Source of the DNA: an uncultured Bacteroidota bacterium | Lineage (GTDB): Bacteria > Bacteroidota > Bacteroidia > Flavobacteriales > Flavobacteriaceae | Assembly (NCBI GenBank): GCA_902602415.1 | Contig: CACKQW010000002.1 | Coordinates: 1-64,000 of the forward strand | DNA: 64,000 nucleotides | Direction of reading: 5' to 3' | Shown here: positions 52,325-61,841 of the stretch, piece after piece | Numbering within the stretch: the stretch's first letter is position 1 | Layout: each line of letters opens with the position of its first letter | Notes under the pieces: generated by a model | Databases searched by the model: none | What the model saw: the letters and a program-made list of their open reading frames with translations, nothing else | Told to the model about the DNA's origin: nothing | Made by a program: the position numbers and the translations under genes

Positions 52325-52905
52325 AAAAACCCCTTTTTTATTTTGGGATCTTTATATTTTTCATAATCAACTTTCTTGCCTAACCATGTATTCATATTTC
52401 TCATAAATAGTTCCGTTTCATAGGTATCTTCTTTTCTTTTTACATGGTTTATAAAATTAGAAAAATCAATAGATGGCTTTATTATTTTTGTTTCAATAGA
52501 TTTTGTCTTTTTATTATATTTTGACCTTCGAGTTTCATCTTTGATTTTAAAACATATTTTATCCTCAAAATCAATAAAACACAAAATATTAGAACAGCTA
52601 ATATGCCCATATTGACCTTGTGACCAAGATGAAACATGTGCCATGTGTTTTATTTCGCTCCAAGTTTTGGTTTTTTTCATCGAGGGGATTAAGTATGGGG
52701 ACTTTGTGATACCTCGACTATCTGCAGTTATTTTTTTGTACCCCAAAATTATAGAAATCAAGAATAAAATAATTGTCACATAAATATCATATTCAAATAA
52801 TCTTTGCATATCATCTTTAAAGATCTGATACCAATAACCTCCACAAACCCCACACCATATCAATGGAAAAAACCCTTCAATTTGATCTATACTTTTTTCA
52901 AACAT
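52321..52905 (-). CDS. Hypothetical membrane protein, 194 aa
   Basis: Two hydrophobic helices (about residues 9-24 and 41-57) are followed by a soluble part with a PH-like beta pattern (ADSRGITKSPYL; MKKTKTWSEI; ILCFIDFEDKICFKI). I do not recognise a named family. It overlaps the ALDH 3' end by 4 bases and is divergent from moxR. Confidence 0.6.
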   Translation of the reverse strand: MFEKSIDQIEGFFPLIWCGVCGGYWYQIFKDDMQRLFEYDIYVTIILFLISIILGYKKITADSRGITKSPYLIPSMKKTKTWSEIKHMAHVSSWSQGQYGHISCSNILCFIDFEDKICFKIKDETRRSKYNKKTKSIETKIIKPSIDFSNFINHVKRKEDTYETELFMRNMNTWLGKKVDYEKYKDPKIKKGFF

Positions 52906-52914
52906 TTTATAAAT

Positions 52915-52958
52915 GTTAAGATTAGGTTAAAAGTAAATATTTTTAACCTAATCTTAAC
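52915..52958. repeat. 18-bp perfect inverted repeat between divergent genes
   Basis: GTTAAGATTAGGTTAAAA (52915-52932) and its exact reverse complement (52941-52958) are separated by 8 bases. The repeat lies 10 bases before the hypothetical gene on one side and 53 bases before moxR on the other. Confidence 0.9.
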
Positions 52959-53011
52959 AGAAAATATTCAGTAGTTTATTCAATTTGCAATCCTATTTAA
53001 ATTTTAATCTA

Positions 53012-54007
53012 ATGGAAAATAAAATTGATGTAAAAAAAATTAATGAAAAAATTGAAAAAGAGAGTGCCTTTATTGATTTGCTTCGATCAGAAATTAACAA
53101 AGTTATTGTTGGACAAAAGAATATGGTAGATAAACTTTTAATAGGTTTATTAGCCAAGGGACATATTCTGCTAGAGGGTGTTCCCGGGCTAGCAAAGACA
53201 CTTGCAATAAACACTTTATCCAAAGCAATAAGTGGCAGTTTTAGTAGAATTCAGTTTACTCCTGATTTATTGCCTGCTGATGTTGTTGGAACACAGTTAT
53301 ATAATATTAAACAATCTAAATTTTCTGTGAAGAAAGGCCCAATCTTCGCAAACTTTGTTTTAGCAGATGAGATAAACCGAGCTCCTGCTAAAGTCCAATC
53401 TGCCTTATTAGAAGCAATGCAAGAAAAGCAGGTAACCATTGGAGAGGAAACATTTAAACTGTCTGAGCCATTTCTAGTAATGGCTACTCAAAATCCAATT
53501 GATCAAGAAGGGACTTATCCTTTACCGGAAGCGCAAGTAGATAGATTTATGTTAAAAACTGTGATCACATATCCAGAGCTGGATGACGAAAAGCTAATTA
53601 TGAGATCAAATCTTGAAAATACGGTCAGTAAGATAAAGCCTGTTGTAACACTTAAAAAAATTATGACTGCGCAAAAAGTTGTTAGGGAAGTTTATATGGA
53701 TGAAAAAATTGAGTCTTACATTTTGGATATAATTTTTGCTACCAGGTTTTCTGAAAAATATAATTTGTCAGAGTTAAAACCATTGATATCTTTTGGCGCT
53801 TCACCAAGGGGAAGTATCAACCTTGCATTAGCTGCAAAATGTTTTGCGTTTATAAATAGAAGAGGGTTTGTAATTCCAGACGATGTAAGAGCTGTTGTAT
53901 TTGATGTTTTACAACACAGGATAGGAATTTCCTATGAAGCAGAAGCTGAAAACATGTCTTCAGTTGACATTATCACAAAAATTGTAAATCAAATAGAGGT
54001 TCCATAA
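53012..54007 (+). CDS. MoxR-family AAA+ ATPase
   Basis: 331 residues from ATG 53012; a TTG at 52985 is in frame but less likely. Walker A LEGVPGLAKT, Walker B NFVLADEINRAPAKVQ, sensor motif ATQNPIDQEGTYPLPEAQVDRF and a C-terminal lid. MoxR ATPases act as chaperones for VWA proteins. It leads the Bat operon in the usual order. Confidence 0.95.
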   Translation: MENKIDVKKINEKIEKESAFIDLLRSEINKVIVGQKNMVDKLLIGLLAKGHILLEGVPGLAKTLAINTLSKAISGSFSRIQFTPDLLPADVVGTQLYNIKQSKFSVKKGPIFANFVLADEINRAPAKVQSALLEAMQEKQVTIGEETFKLSEPFLVMATQNPIDQEGTYPLPEAQVDRFMLKTVITYPELDDEKLIMRSNLENTVSKIKPVVTLKKIMTAQKVVREVYMDEKIESYILDIIFATRFSEKYNLSELKPLISFGASPRGSINLALAAKCFAFINRRGFVIPDDVRAVVFDVLQHRIGISYEAEAENMSSVDIITKIVNQIEVP

Positions 54008-54016
54008 AACTTTTAC

Positions 54017-54880
54017 ATGGATACAAAAGAGCTTTTAAAAAAAGTCAGAAAAATAGAAATCAAAACAAAAAGATTATCTGACCACATCTTTGGAGGAGAA
54101 TATCAGTCAACATTTAAAGGCAGAGGTATGGCTTTTAGTGAGGTTAGGCAATATCAGTATGGTGATGATGTAAGAGCAATTGACTGGAATGTCACAGCCA
54201 GAAATAATGATACATTCATTAAAGTTTTTGAAGAAGAAAGAGAATTGACAATGATGTTAATCATTGATATTTCTGGTTCCAATTTTTTTGGGTCTAAATC
54301 TATTTTTAAAAATGAGTATGTGACAGAGCTTGCAGCAACACTTGCATTCTCAGCTACTAAAAATAATGATAAGGTTGGTTTGATTCTATTTTCCGATAAT
54401 GTTGAATTATATATTCCACCAAAGAAAGGAAAATCTCATGTCTTAAGAATTATAAGAGAGTTATTGGAGTTTAAATCCAAGAGTAAAAAGACAGATATTA
54501 ACGTCCCCTTAAAGTTTGTTTCAAATATTTTAAAAAACAGATCAATAGCATTTATCATTTCAGATTTTATTTCTAAAGATTATTCAAATTCATTGAAAAT
54601 ATTCTCATCGAAGCATGACGTAACTGGCATAAGAGTATATGACCAGACAGAAGAAATAATTCCTAATCTCGGTGTAATAGATATTAATGATAATGAAACT
54701 GGTCAAAGATTAACTGTGAATACTGGTTCAAAAATAGTAAGAAAAAAATATGCAGAATATTACAATTTAAAGAGAATGGAGTTTACAGAAAATTTTAAAA
54801 TGTCTGGCTCGGGGATTATTGAATGTAATACACAAGATGATTATCAAAAAAAATTATTAAAATATTTCAAGAGTCGATGA
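54017..54880 (+). CDS. DUF58 domain protein
   Basis: 287 residues with the DUF58 core GMAFSEVRQYQYGDDVRAIDWN and a VWA-like DISGSNFFG stretch near residue 87. Universally found next to MoxR genes. It is soluble and probably works with MoxR. It ends with a 4-base overlap (ATGA) with the next gene. Confidence 0.92.
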   Translation: MDTKELLKKVRKIEIKTKRLSDHIFGGEYQSTFKGRGMAFSEVRQYQYGDDVRAIDWNVTARNNDTFIKVFEEERELTMMLIIDISGSNFFGSKSIFKNEYVTELAATLAFSATKNNDKVGLILFSDNVELYIPPKKGKSHVLRIIRELLEFKSKSKKTDINVPLKFVSNILKNRSIAFIISDFISKDYSNSLKIFSSKHDVTGIRVYDQTEEIIPNLGVIDINDNETGQRLTVNTGSKIVRKKYAEYYNLKRMEFTENFKMSGSGIIECNTQDDYQKKLLKYFKSR

Positions 54881-56499
54881 GGGTGTTCCTTAATATTTTA
54901 ATTATCTGCTTTGTTGCTTTACAAAGTATTACAACAAACTCACAAATTGTTACGGCTTCTATTGAATCAGATTCCATATTAATAGGAAAGGAACTTAGTT
55001 ATACAATCGAAGTTAAATCAGAAAAAGCAGAAAATATTATTTTCCCTGATTCTACCTCCTTTATTCCTTTTGAATTAATTTCAGAAACTCCAGTTGATAC
55101 AATCATTCAAGAAGATGAATTTAGGTTTTCTAAGAAATATGGAATTATATCATTTGATGAAGGGGACTTTATTATTCCTAAAATAAAGATCAAAATAGGA
55201 GGTAAATCATATTCAACGGACTCTAAAAAAGTTACTGTTAATCTGGTTGAAGTGGATACCACCAAACAAGGACTTTACGATATTAAGCCATCTTTCGATA
55301 AATTTTCAACCCTTGAAATTTTAAAACTTAGATTGCAGAATAACTATCCCATTGTTATTTTCACAATTGTTTTAATTTTTGCTACAGTTTATTTTAGAGA
55401 AAAGATAGTTAGATTTTTTAATCCGCTATTAAATATTAAACCTGCACTAAGTTCTATTGAGCTTATTCAAAAGAGAATAAGTGATTTAGAAAAAATCAAT
55501 ATTGATTCAAATGTAAACATAAAGTTATTTTATTCTAAATTGACCTATGCGCTGAGAAGTTTTTTTGAAAAAGAAGTTTATGACAAAGCTTTAGAAAGCA
55601 CAACCTCAGAGTTGATTTCAAAATTAAATACTTTAAGGGAAATAAAATCTTTTTTAATCACTAAAAACTCAATAATAAGAATTGAGGATATTTTTAAAAG
55701 AGCTGACTTGGTGAAATTTGCCAAATTTTATCCTGAAAAAAGAGTAATTCATAATGATTTAAAAATTATGAAGGAAGAGGTTGAAATTCTATCTAATTTG
55801 CTCCCGGAGCCTACAGAAGAAGAAAAATTGTTAAACCTTAAGTATCAAAAAGAGGCAGAGAAGAAATTAAGAAATGAGCGAATAAAAATAGTTTCAATTG
55901 CTGCAGCATCTTTATTTATTTTAATTTTTATTTTTTCTGGACTTGTAAATGGGTTTCAGTATACATTAGATAAAATAATATTCAATGAAAACTTAAGGTT
56001 GCTTAGTAAGACTTGGGTAAAATCTGAATATGGATCCCCCGGATTATTTGCTGAGACACCTGATGCTTTAGTAAGAGTAAAAGAAGATAATAAATTTTTA
56101 TTTGAAGAATTTCCTATTGAATCCCAGTTTTATTTTTCAAATTCAAGACGTTCCATAGAATTTTATATCTCGAATTATGTATCTGAGTCAAAAATTGATC
56201 CGCAAAATTTCCAATCTATTTTAGATTCTAATTTAGATAACTTAGAAAGTATGGGTCTTCAAAATATGCTTGTAAAGTATGACCAGTTTGAAACACCAAA
56301 TAAAGCTAATGGGATAATTATTTCGGGGTCTGCAGATTTCAATAAAAATAACAGACCAGGCGGATATAAAATCATAGGATTTTTAACGGAAACAGGATTT
56401 AAAACGGTTGTTTTATTAGTTCATGAAGGAAGATATCTAGACCAAATTGAGGATAGAATCATTAATTCAATAGAAGCCTTAAAAAATAAAAAAGAATGA
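54877..56499 (+). CDS. BatD-like membrane protein in the Bat operon
   Basis: 540 residues: a signal sequence (about 1-22), a beta-rich periplasmic domain typical of BatD-like proteins (IVTASIESDSILIGKELSYTIEV), a transmembrane helix near 155-172, a cytoplasmic helical region with ALRSFFEKEVYDKALESTTSELISKL, another helix near 343-360, then a soluble alpha/beta domain. Equivalent genes between DUF58 and batA are common in Bacteroidota. Function in the Bat system is not established. Confidence 0.75.
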   Translation: MRVFLNILIICFVALQSITTNSQIVTASIESDSILIGKELSYTIEVKSEKAENIIFPDSTSFIPFELISETPVDTIIQEDEFRFSKKYGIISFDEGDFIIPKIKIKIGGKSYSTDSKKVTVNLVEVDTTKQGLYDIKPSFDKFSTLEILKLRLQNNYPIVIFTIVLIFATVYFREKIVRFFNPLLNIKPALSSIELIQKRISDLEKINIDSNVNIKLFYSKLTYALRSFFEKEVYDKALESTTSELISKLNTLREIKSFLITKNSIIRIEDIFKRADLVKFAKFYPEKRVIHNDLKIMKEEVEILSNLLPEPTEEEKLLNLKYQKEAEKKLRNERIKIVSIAAASLFILIFIFSGLVNGFQYTLDKIIFNENLRLLSKTWVKSEYGSPGLFAETPDALVRVKEDNKFLFEEFPIESQFYFSNSRRSIEFYISNYVSESKIDPQNFQSILDSNLDNLESMGLQNMLVKYDQFETPNKANGIIISGSADFNKNNRPGGYKIIGFLTETGFKTVVLLVHEGRYLDQIEDRIINSIEALKNKKE

Positions 56500-57494
56500 A
56501 GTTAGAATTTTTAAATCCCGAATATTTTATTTTATTGGCAGTCATTCCATTTATAATTCTTTGGTATTACCTGAACAGAAACAAACTAAATAATTCTATC
56601 AAATTTTCAGACTCCAGTGCCTTTGAAAATTCAGGAAATTTTTACTCAAATTTTAAATTACTATTAAAGGTTTTTAGGCTGATATCCTTGGCATTAATTA
56701 TTACAGCTCTTGCAAGACCCCAAATCATTGATACATCAACAAGGGTTAAAACCAATAGTGGTATCGATATAATTATGGCAATAGATGTCTCTGCAAGTAT
56801 GCTGGCAAAAGATCTAAAGCCAAATAGGTTAGATGCCTTAAAAAATGTAGCTGATGAGTTTATCAAAAATAGAGTCTCCGACAGAATAGGTTTAGTTGAA
56901 TATGCTGGTGAAAGTTATACAAAGACGCCATTAACAACAGACAAGAGCATTATATTAAAATCTCTAAGAGAGATAAAATATAATAATATTATTGAGGGTG
57001 GAACAGCTATTGGAATGGGGCTTGCCACTTCTGTCAATAGGATTAAGGATAGTAATTCTAAAAGTAAGGTGATTATTCTATTAACTGATGGAGTAAATAA
57101 TGCAGGTTTTATTGATCCATTAACAGCTGCTGAGCTTGCAAAAGAATATGACATTAAAATTTATTCTATTGGACTAGGAACAAATGGTTTAGCATTATCT
57201 CCAGTGGGAATTAATGCAAGAGGTAAATTAAATTATGCTAATATTCAGGTTGAAATTGATGAGGAGCTGTTAACTCAAATTTCTGAAATGTCGGGTGGTA
57301 AGTATTTTAGAGCTACTGATAATAGTAAACTGAAAGAAATTTATGATGAAATTGACAAACTGGAAAAAACAGAAATCGAGGAATTTAAGTATTATTCTGT
57401 TGATGAAAAGTTTCGGGTTTTTCTTATTCCAGCAATAATACTAATTGTGTTTGAACTGCTAATGAAATTTACAATATTAAAAAGTTTTATATAA
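56496..57494 (+). CDS. batA: BatA, VWA-domain membrane protein
   Basis: 332 residues. N-terminal helices (LLAVIPFIILWYYLNR; FRLISLALIITALARP), VWA domain with MIDAS IMAIDVSASMLAKDLKPNR, GLVEYAGESYTKTPLT and LLTDGVNNAG, and a C-terminal helix. Aerotolerance-operon component. It overlaps its neighbours by 4 bases and 1 base. BatB is a tandem paralogue. Confidence 0.93.
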   Translation: MKLEFLNPEYFILLAVIPFIILWYYLNRNKLNNSIKFSDSSAFENSGNFYSNFKLLLKVFRLISLALIITALARPQIIDTSTRVKTNSGIDIIMAIDVSASMLAKDLKPNRLDALKNVADEFIKNRVSDRIGLVEYAGESYTKTPLTTDKSIILKSLREIKYNNIIEGGTAIGMGLATSVNRIKDSNSKSKVIILLTDGVNNAGFIDPLTAAELAKEYDIKIYSIGLGTNGLALSPVGINARGKLNYANIQVEIDEELLTQISEMSGGKYFRATDNSKLKEIYDEIDKLEKTEIEEFKYYSVDEKFRVFLIPAIILIVFELLMKFTILKSFI

Positions 57495-58528
57495 TGTATG
57501 AATTAGAAAATATTTCTTGGTCTTGGATGTTTTTACTTATTGCTTTAATAGGCCTATTATTTGTTATAGATAGATTATGGAAGAGTAAAACGCAGAAATT
57601 ATTTTTTTCAAAATCTAATCTTGAAAAATTAAGTCCAAATATTTCAATGTCAAAACCAGTTTTAAAAATTCTTGTTGCTAGTGCTGCGCTTTCCATGTTT
57701 ATTATTGCTTTAATAAATCCGAAAATTGGAACTAAGATGGAAACCTTCCAAAGACTTGGTGTAGATATTGTTTTTGCTATTGATGTTTCCAAGAGCATGC
57801 TTGCTGAAGATATAACTCCAAGCAGAATGGATAAGTCCAAACAACTTGTAAGTGAGGTGATTAATTCATTAGGTGGAGACAGAATTGGTATAGTGGCTTA
57901 TGCGGGAAAAGCATTCCCACAATTGCCATTAACTACGGATTATTCCTCTGCTAAAATGTTTTTGCAAAATATGAATACGGATATGCTTTCCTCACAAGGA
58001 ACAGCAATTGACGAGGCAATAAGATTGTCTTCAACTTACTTTGATGAAGAAGAGTTAACAGAAAGATTATTATTTATTGTTTCAGATGGTGAGGATCATA
58101 ATGATTTATCCTATGACATGGCCGATTTAGCTGCAAAAAATAATATTACTATTTATACTATTGGAGTTGGAACTGAAAAGGGTGCCCCCATTCCAATGAG
58201 AAAAAATGGAGTCTTAATGAGTTATAAAAAAGACATGGAAGGTGAGGTTGTAATAACCAAATTAAATAAAAATTATTTAGAAAATATTTCTCAGAAAACA
58301 GGGGGTAAATTTATTGCCGGTTCTGTTACAGGAGAGGTAATTGAAGAAGTAGTAGAGATTTTAAAAAATACTGAAAAGAGAGAATTCGATACACAAAAGT
58401 TTTCAGAATTTGAGGATCAATTCCAGTGGTTTATTTTTTTCGGTTTTATTTTTTTAGTAGTAGATATTCTAATGAAGGATGGTAAAACGATGTGGTTAAA
58501 AAAATTAAATTTATTCAATGAAAAATAA
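57494..58528 (+). CDS. batB: BatB, VWA-domain membrane protein
   Basis: 344 residues. Two N-terminal membrane segments, VWA domain with MIDAS VFAIDVSKSMLAEDITPSR, GIVAYAGKAFPQLPLTTDY and IVSDGEDHND, and a C-terminal helix. It resembles BatA through its whole length, pointing to tandem duplication. Overlaps batC by 11 bases. Confidence 0.93.
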   Translation: MYELENISWSWMFLLIALIGLLFVIDRLWKSKTQKLFFSKSNLEKLSPNISMSKPVLKILVASAALSMFIIALINPKIGTKMETFQRLGVDIVFAIDVSKSMLAEDITPSRMDKSKQLVSEVINSLGGDRIGIVAYAGKAFPQLPLTTDYSSAKMFLQNMNTDMLSSQGTAIDEAIRLSSTYFDEEELTERLLFIVSDGEDHNDLSYDMADLAAKNNITIYTIGVGTEKGAPIPMRKNGVLMSYKKDMEGEVVITKLNKNYLENISQKTGGKFIAGSVTGEVIEEVVEILKNTEKREFDTQKFSEFEDQFQWFIFFGFIFLVVDILMKDGKTMWLKKLNLFNEK

Positions 58529-59306
58529 AATATATTTTTTCATGGCTTTATGCTTTATTGCATTGGGTGAAATAAATGCTCAATCTGAGGATTATGTCAA
58601 ATATTATAATAAAGCAAATAGTCTAAGCGAGAGTGATTTTGAAAAAGCTGAAAAGAATTATAGGGTTGCAATTAACGATTCACTTTCTGATTTAAAAGCC
58701 ACATTTAATTTATCTAATGAATATTACACTGAAGGTTACTTTGATGATGCAATTTCAAGACAACTAGAAGCAATAAAACTCGCGAAAAATAAAATTGAAA
58801 AACATAAAGCATATCATAATTTAGGGAATTCGTTCATGAAAAAAGAAATGTGTTCAGAAGCAGTTTCAGCATACAAGAGTGCTTTGCGAAATAATCCAAA
58901 TGATGATGAAACTAGATATAATTTAGCTTTGGCTAAACAATGTGAAGATGAGCAAAGTAAGAACGATGATGATCAAAAAGATGATCAGCAAGATCAGGAA
59001 AATAAAGAAAAAGATAACAAAGATGATCAGCAGGATCAGGAAAATAAAGAAAGAGATAACAAAGATGACCAGCAGGATCAGGAAAATAAAGAAAGAGATA
59101 ATAAAGATGATCCCGGTCAGCAAAAGGATAAGAATAAAAATTCTTCTGAGGATTCAAAACCAAATGAGAATAAGAAAAGTCAATTATCTAAACAGCAAAT
59201 AAATAATTTGCTCAAAGCGATGGAAAATGCAGAAAAAAAAGTACAAGCAAAAGTTAATGAAAGTAAGCAAAAAGGTATAAAAGTTGTTTCTGAAAAAGAT
59301 TGGTAA
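58518..59306 (+). CDS. batC: BatC, TPR protein with acidic repeat linker
   Basis: 262 residues: signal peptide (about 1-21, ending NAQ), TPR units around residues 27-135 (YKSALRNNPNDDETRYNLALA), then a highly charged linker with three 14-residue repeats (DNKDDQQDQENKER) and a helical Lys/Gln-rich C-terminus. Its TAA overlaps the batD ATG (TAATG). Confidence 0.9.
   Translation: MKNKIYFFMALCFIALGEINAQSEDYVKYYNKANSLSESDFEKAEKNYRVAINDSLSDLKATFNLSNEYYTEGYFDDAISRQLEAIKLAKNKIEKHKAYHNLGNSFMKKEMCSEAVSAYKSALRNNPNDDETRYNLALAKQCEDEQSKNDDDQKDDQQDQENKEKDNKDDQQDQENKERDNKDDQQDQENKERDNKDDPGQQKDKNKNSSEDSKPNENKKSQLSKQQINNLLKAMENAEKKVQAKVNESKQKGIKVVSEKDW
58971..59113 (+). repeat. 42-bp tandem repeats in batC
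   Basis: Three full units (58971-59012, 59013-59054, 59055-59096) and a partial fourth encode the acidic repeat (DNKDDQQDQENKER). The units are nearly identical at the DNA level, so copy number is probably variable. Confidence 0.9.
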
Positions 59307-61078
59307 TGAAAAAATTTATTTTTTTACATATTGTTTCTCTTTTATCAAGTTTCTCTTTTTTTTCACAGGTTGAATTTAATGCGAAGCTTAGTAAAAATTC
59401 ATTGGGATTAAATGAGCGTGTAAAAATTGAGTTCTCAGTCGACAAAGATGGTGATAATTTTACCCCTCCAAGTTTTGAGAATTTTAGAATTGTAGGTGGG
59501 CCGAGTCAATCTATTAGAAATTCGTGGGTAAACGGCAAAAGATCCTATTCTAAGACATACTCATATTTTTTATCTCCTATAAAAAAAGGATCTTTTGTTA
59601 TCGGTCAAGCATCAATTGAGGTAGACGGTAAAATCTATAAAACCTCACCAGTTAATATTAATGTAACTGTTTCTGTTGACAAACCGGTAGATGCGAATGA
59701 TCCAGATTATATAGTAAATAATACTATCCATTTAGTTGCTGAGGTTTCAAATAAAAACCCTTTTTTAAATGAAGCTATTTCCGTTACATACAAACTTTAT
59801 GTTTCACCCGAAACAGGTGTGGATAATTGGAGAGAGTTAGATGCCCCTAGGTACGCTAATTTTTGGAGTAATAATATTGATATTAAGAATTTAAATGTAG
59901 AAAATGGCACTTTTAAAGGTCAACCTTACAGGTATGTTACACTAAGGAAGGCTTTATTGTACCCTCAAAAAACAGGAAAATTAAAAATTGAACCCTTAAC
60001 ATTGGATGTTTCTGTACAGGTTCCCTCCAATAGAAGAGATTTTTTTGGGCAATTATTTACTTCCAGTGTTAATAAGACAGTTAGCTCTGGGAGTAGTATT
60101 ATAAATGTTAAGCCATTGCCGACCTTCAACAAGCCAAACGATTTCTCAGGCGCCGTTGGGGAGTTTGATTATAAGGTAATTTCTAACAAAGAAAAACTAC
60201 TTTTGGATGAAGCACTTCAATTAAGCTTAGTTATTTCTGGTAAAGGAAATTTCAATCTTTTTGATGAGCCTAGAATTAAACTTTCAAGCTCATTAGAAGT
60301 CTATCAACCTGAAAAAGAAGAAAAACTTTCAACAAAGATTTCAGGGATCAGCGGTAAGTTAACCAATGTTTACACAATTGTTCCAAGCTCAGCGGGAAAA
60401 TATACCATCCCTCAAACTAGGTTTACGTATTTTAACCCAAAATCTGAAAAGTACTCAACAATTTTTAGCAATCCAATTTTTATTGATGTTGAGGGGGATA
60501 TCGAAAAAAAATCATTGCTGAACCAAAATTTACCAATCACAGAAGAAAGCAACAGCATTAAATTATCAAAAAATCAGTTTTCTTCTTTTAAAACAAAAAC
60601 AAAATTTTCGAAAATAAATAAGAAGCCCTTTTTTAATTCTCATTACTTTTGGATTCTGCTTTTATTACCATTTATTTTTTGTTTTTTAATTATTATAGTA
60701 GTAAAATCTCTTGCTTATTATAAGGTCAAGGGGGTAAATGAATTTGAAAAATCGAAAAAGCGGGCCTATAAATTTTTAGAAAGCTCGAGGGCTTTAATTG
60801 GGGATAAACAAAAATTTTATGAATCCCTTGAAGCTGCTTTGATAACTTATTTGAAAGCGAAGCTAAACATTGAAAATTCCGATTTAAATAAAGATGAAAT
60901 AAATGTAAAGTTAAAGCAATTGAAAGTTAAAGAGAATGCAATTACATTATTAAAACAAGTATTTGATAATTGTCAATTAGCTAGATACACCCCTATTAAT
61001 GTAGATACGATGAATGAGGATTATGAAAAAGCAAAATCATTTATTGAAAACATTGAAAACAAAAATTATGAGAATTAA
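59306..61078 (+). CDS. batD: BatD, oxygen-tolerance protein
   Basis: 590 residues from ATG 59306 (TAATG with batC). Signal peptide, then BatD beta-sandwich domains (FNAKLSKNSLGLNERVKIEFSV; FRIVGGPSQSIRNSWVNGKRS; YYLSP-type strands), a transmembrane helix near 450-470 and a cytoplasmic helical tail. Part of the Bat aerotolerance complex. Confidence 0.92.
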   Translation: MKKFIFLHIVSLLSSFSFFSQVEFNAKLSKNSLGLNERVKIEFSVDKDGDNFTPPSFENFRIVGGPSQSIRNSWVNGKRSYSKTYSYFLSPIKKGSFVIGQASIEVDGKIYKTSPVNINVTVSVDKPVDANDPDYIVNNTIHLVAEVSNKNPFLNEAISVTYKLYVSPETGVDNWRELDAPRYANFWSNNIDIKNLNVENGTFKGQPYRYVTLRKALLYPQKTGKLKIEPLTLDVSVQVPSNRRDFFGQLFTSSVNKTVSSGSSIINVKPLPTFNKPNDFSGAVGEFDYKVISNKEKLLLDEALQLSLVISGKGNFNLFDEPRIKLSSSLEVYQPEKEEKLSTKISGISGKLTNVYTIVPSSAGKYTIPQTRFTYFNPKSEKYSTIFSNPIFIDVEGDIEKKSLLNQNLPITEESNSIKLSKNQFSSFKTKTKFSKINKKPFFNSHYFWILLLLPFIFCFLIIIVVKSLAYYKVKGVNEFEKSKKRAYKFLESSRALIGDKQKFYESLEAALITYLKAKLNIENSDLNKDEINVKLKQLKVKENAITLLKQVFDNCQLARYTPINVDTMNEDYEKAKSFIENIENKNYEN

Positions 61079-61841
61079 ACTTTTAATACTTTTATTTTTT
61101 GGATTAAACTCAATTTTTTCCAATGAATCAATTGAGCAAAAATCTTTAATAGATAGCTTTGAAAAAGCTAATTTATTATATAACAATGCTCAATATGTTG
61201 AGTCACTTGAAAATTACAAGGAAATAATTGAATCTGGATACCAATCAGCTGCGATATTTTATAATATGGGGAATTGTTATTATAAAATAAATGATGTTGC
61301 AAATGCAATTTTATTTTATGAACGATCTATATTAATTAACCCTGCGGATGAGGATGTGAGGAACAATTTGCAAATGGTGAGAAATTCACTAATAGATGAT
61401 ATTGATCAAGTACCTGAGTCTTTTTTTATCTCAAAATTTAATAGCGTCTCATCGTTGTATTCCTATAATACATGGGGAATTTTTTGTATAATTCTTTCAA
61501 TCGTTTTTTTAGCACTTTTCATTGTATATTATTTTTCGAAATCACCAATAATGAAAAGATCAACTTTTCTTGGATTAATTTTTTTATTTTTAATTATTTC
61601 AATTGTATTGCGGTTAGGGTTCAATTCTTTCGAAAAAAACTATATTGAAAAATATGCAATTATTTTTGCGCAAAAAATTGAAATAAAGGAACAGCCAAAT
61701 ATGAGAAGTAATAATATTTTACAATTACACAAAGGTTCTAAGGTAAAGGTGATTGATGAATTTAATGAAGAGTGGTCAAAAATTAAATTAGCAAATGGAC
61801 AAGAGGGTTGGATCCGAAATAATGAAATTAAAATAATATGA
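61068..61841 (+). CDS. batE: BatE, TPR plus SH3-like protein
   Basis: 257 residues from ATG 61068, which gives signal peptide MRIKLLILLFFGLNSIFS; the open frame's earlier start at 61014 is not needed. TPR units (ANLLYNNAQYVESLENYKEII; AIFYNMGNCYYKINDVANAI), two membrane helices, then a bacterial SH3-like domain (KEQPNMRSNNILQLHKGSKVKV; GQEGWIRNNEI). Last gene of the Bat operon proper. It overlaps batD by 11 bases. Confidence 0.9.
   Translation: MRIKLLILLFFGLNSIFSNESIEQKSLIDSFEKANLLYNNAQYVESLENYKEIIESGYQSAAIFYNMGNCYYKINDVANAILFYERSILINPADEDVRNNLQMVRNSLIDDIDQVPESFFISKFNSVSSLYSYNTWGIFCIILSIVFLALFIVYYFSKSPIMKRSTFLGLIFLFLIISIVLRLGFNSFEKNYIEKYAIIFAQKIEIKEQPNMRSNNILQLHKGSKVKVIDEFNEEWSKIKLANGQEGWIRNNEIKII

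Noticed and set aside
58971-59113. Regular repeats that could suggest a CRISPR array
   Set aside because: The 42-bp units are contiguous without spacers, in frame within batC, and encode an acidic linker.
58923-59202. Other frames on both strands across the batC repeats
   Set aside because: They are shadows of the charged repeat in batC, without start context or family signature.
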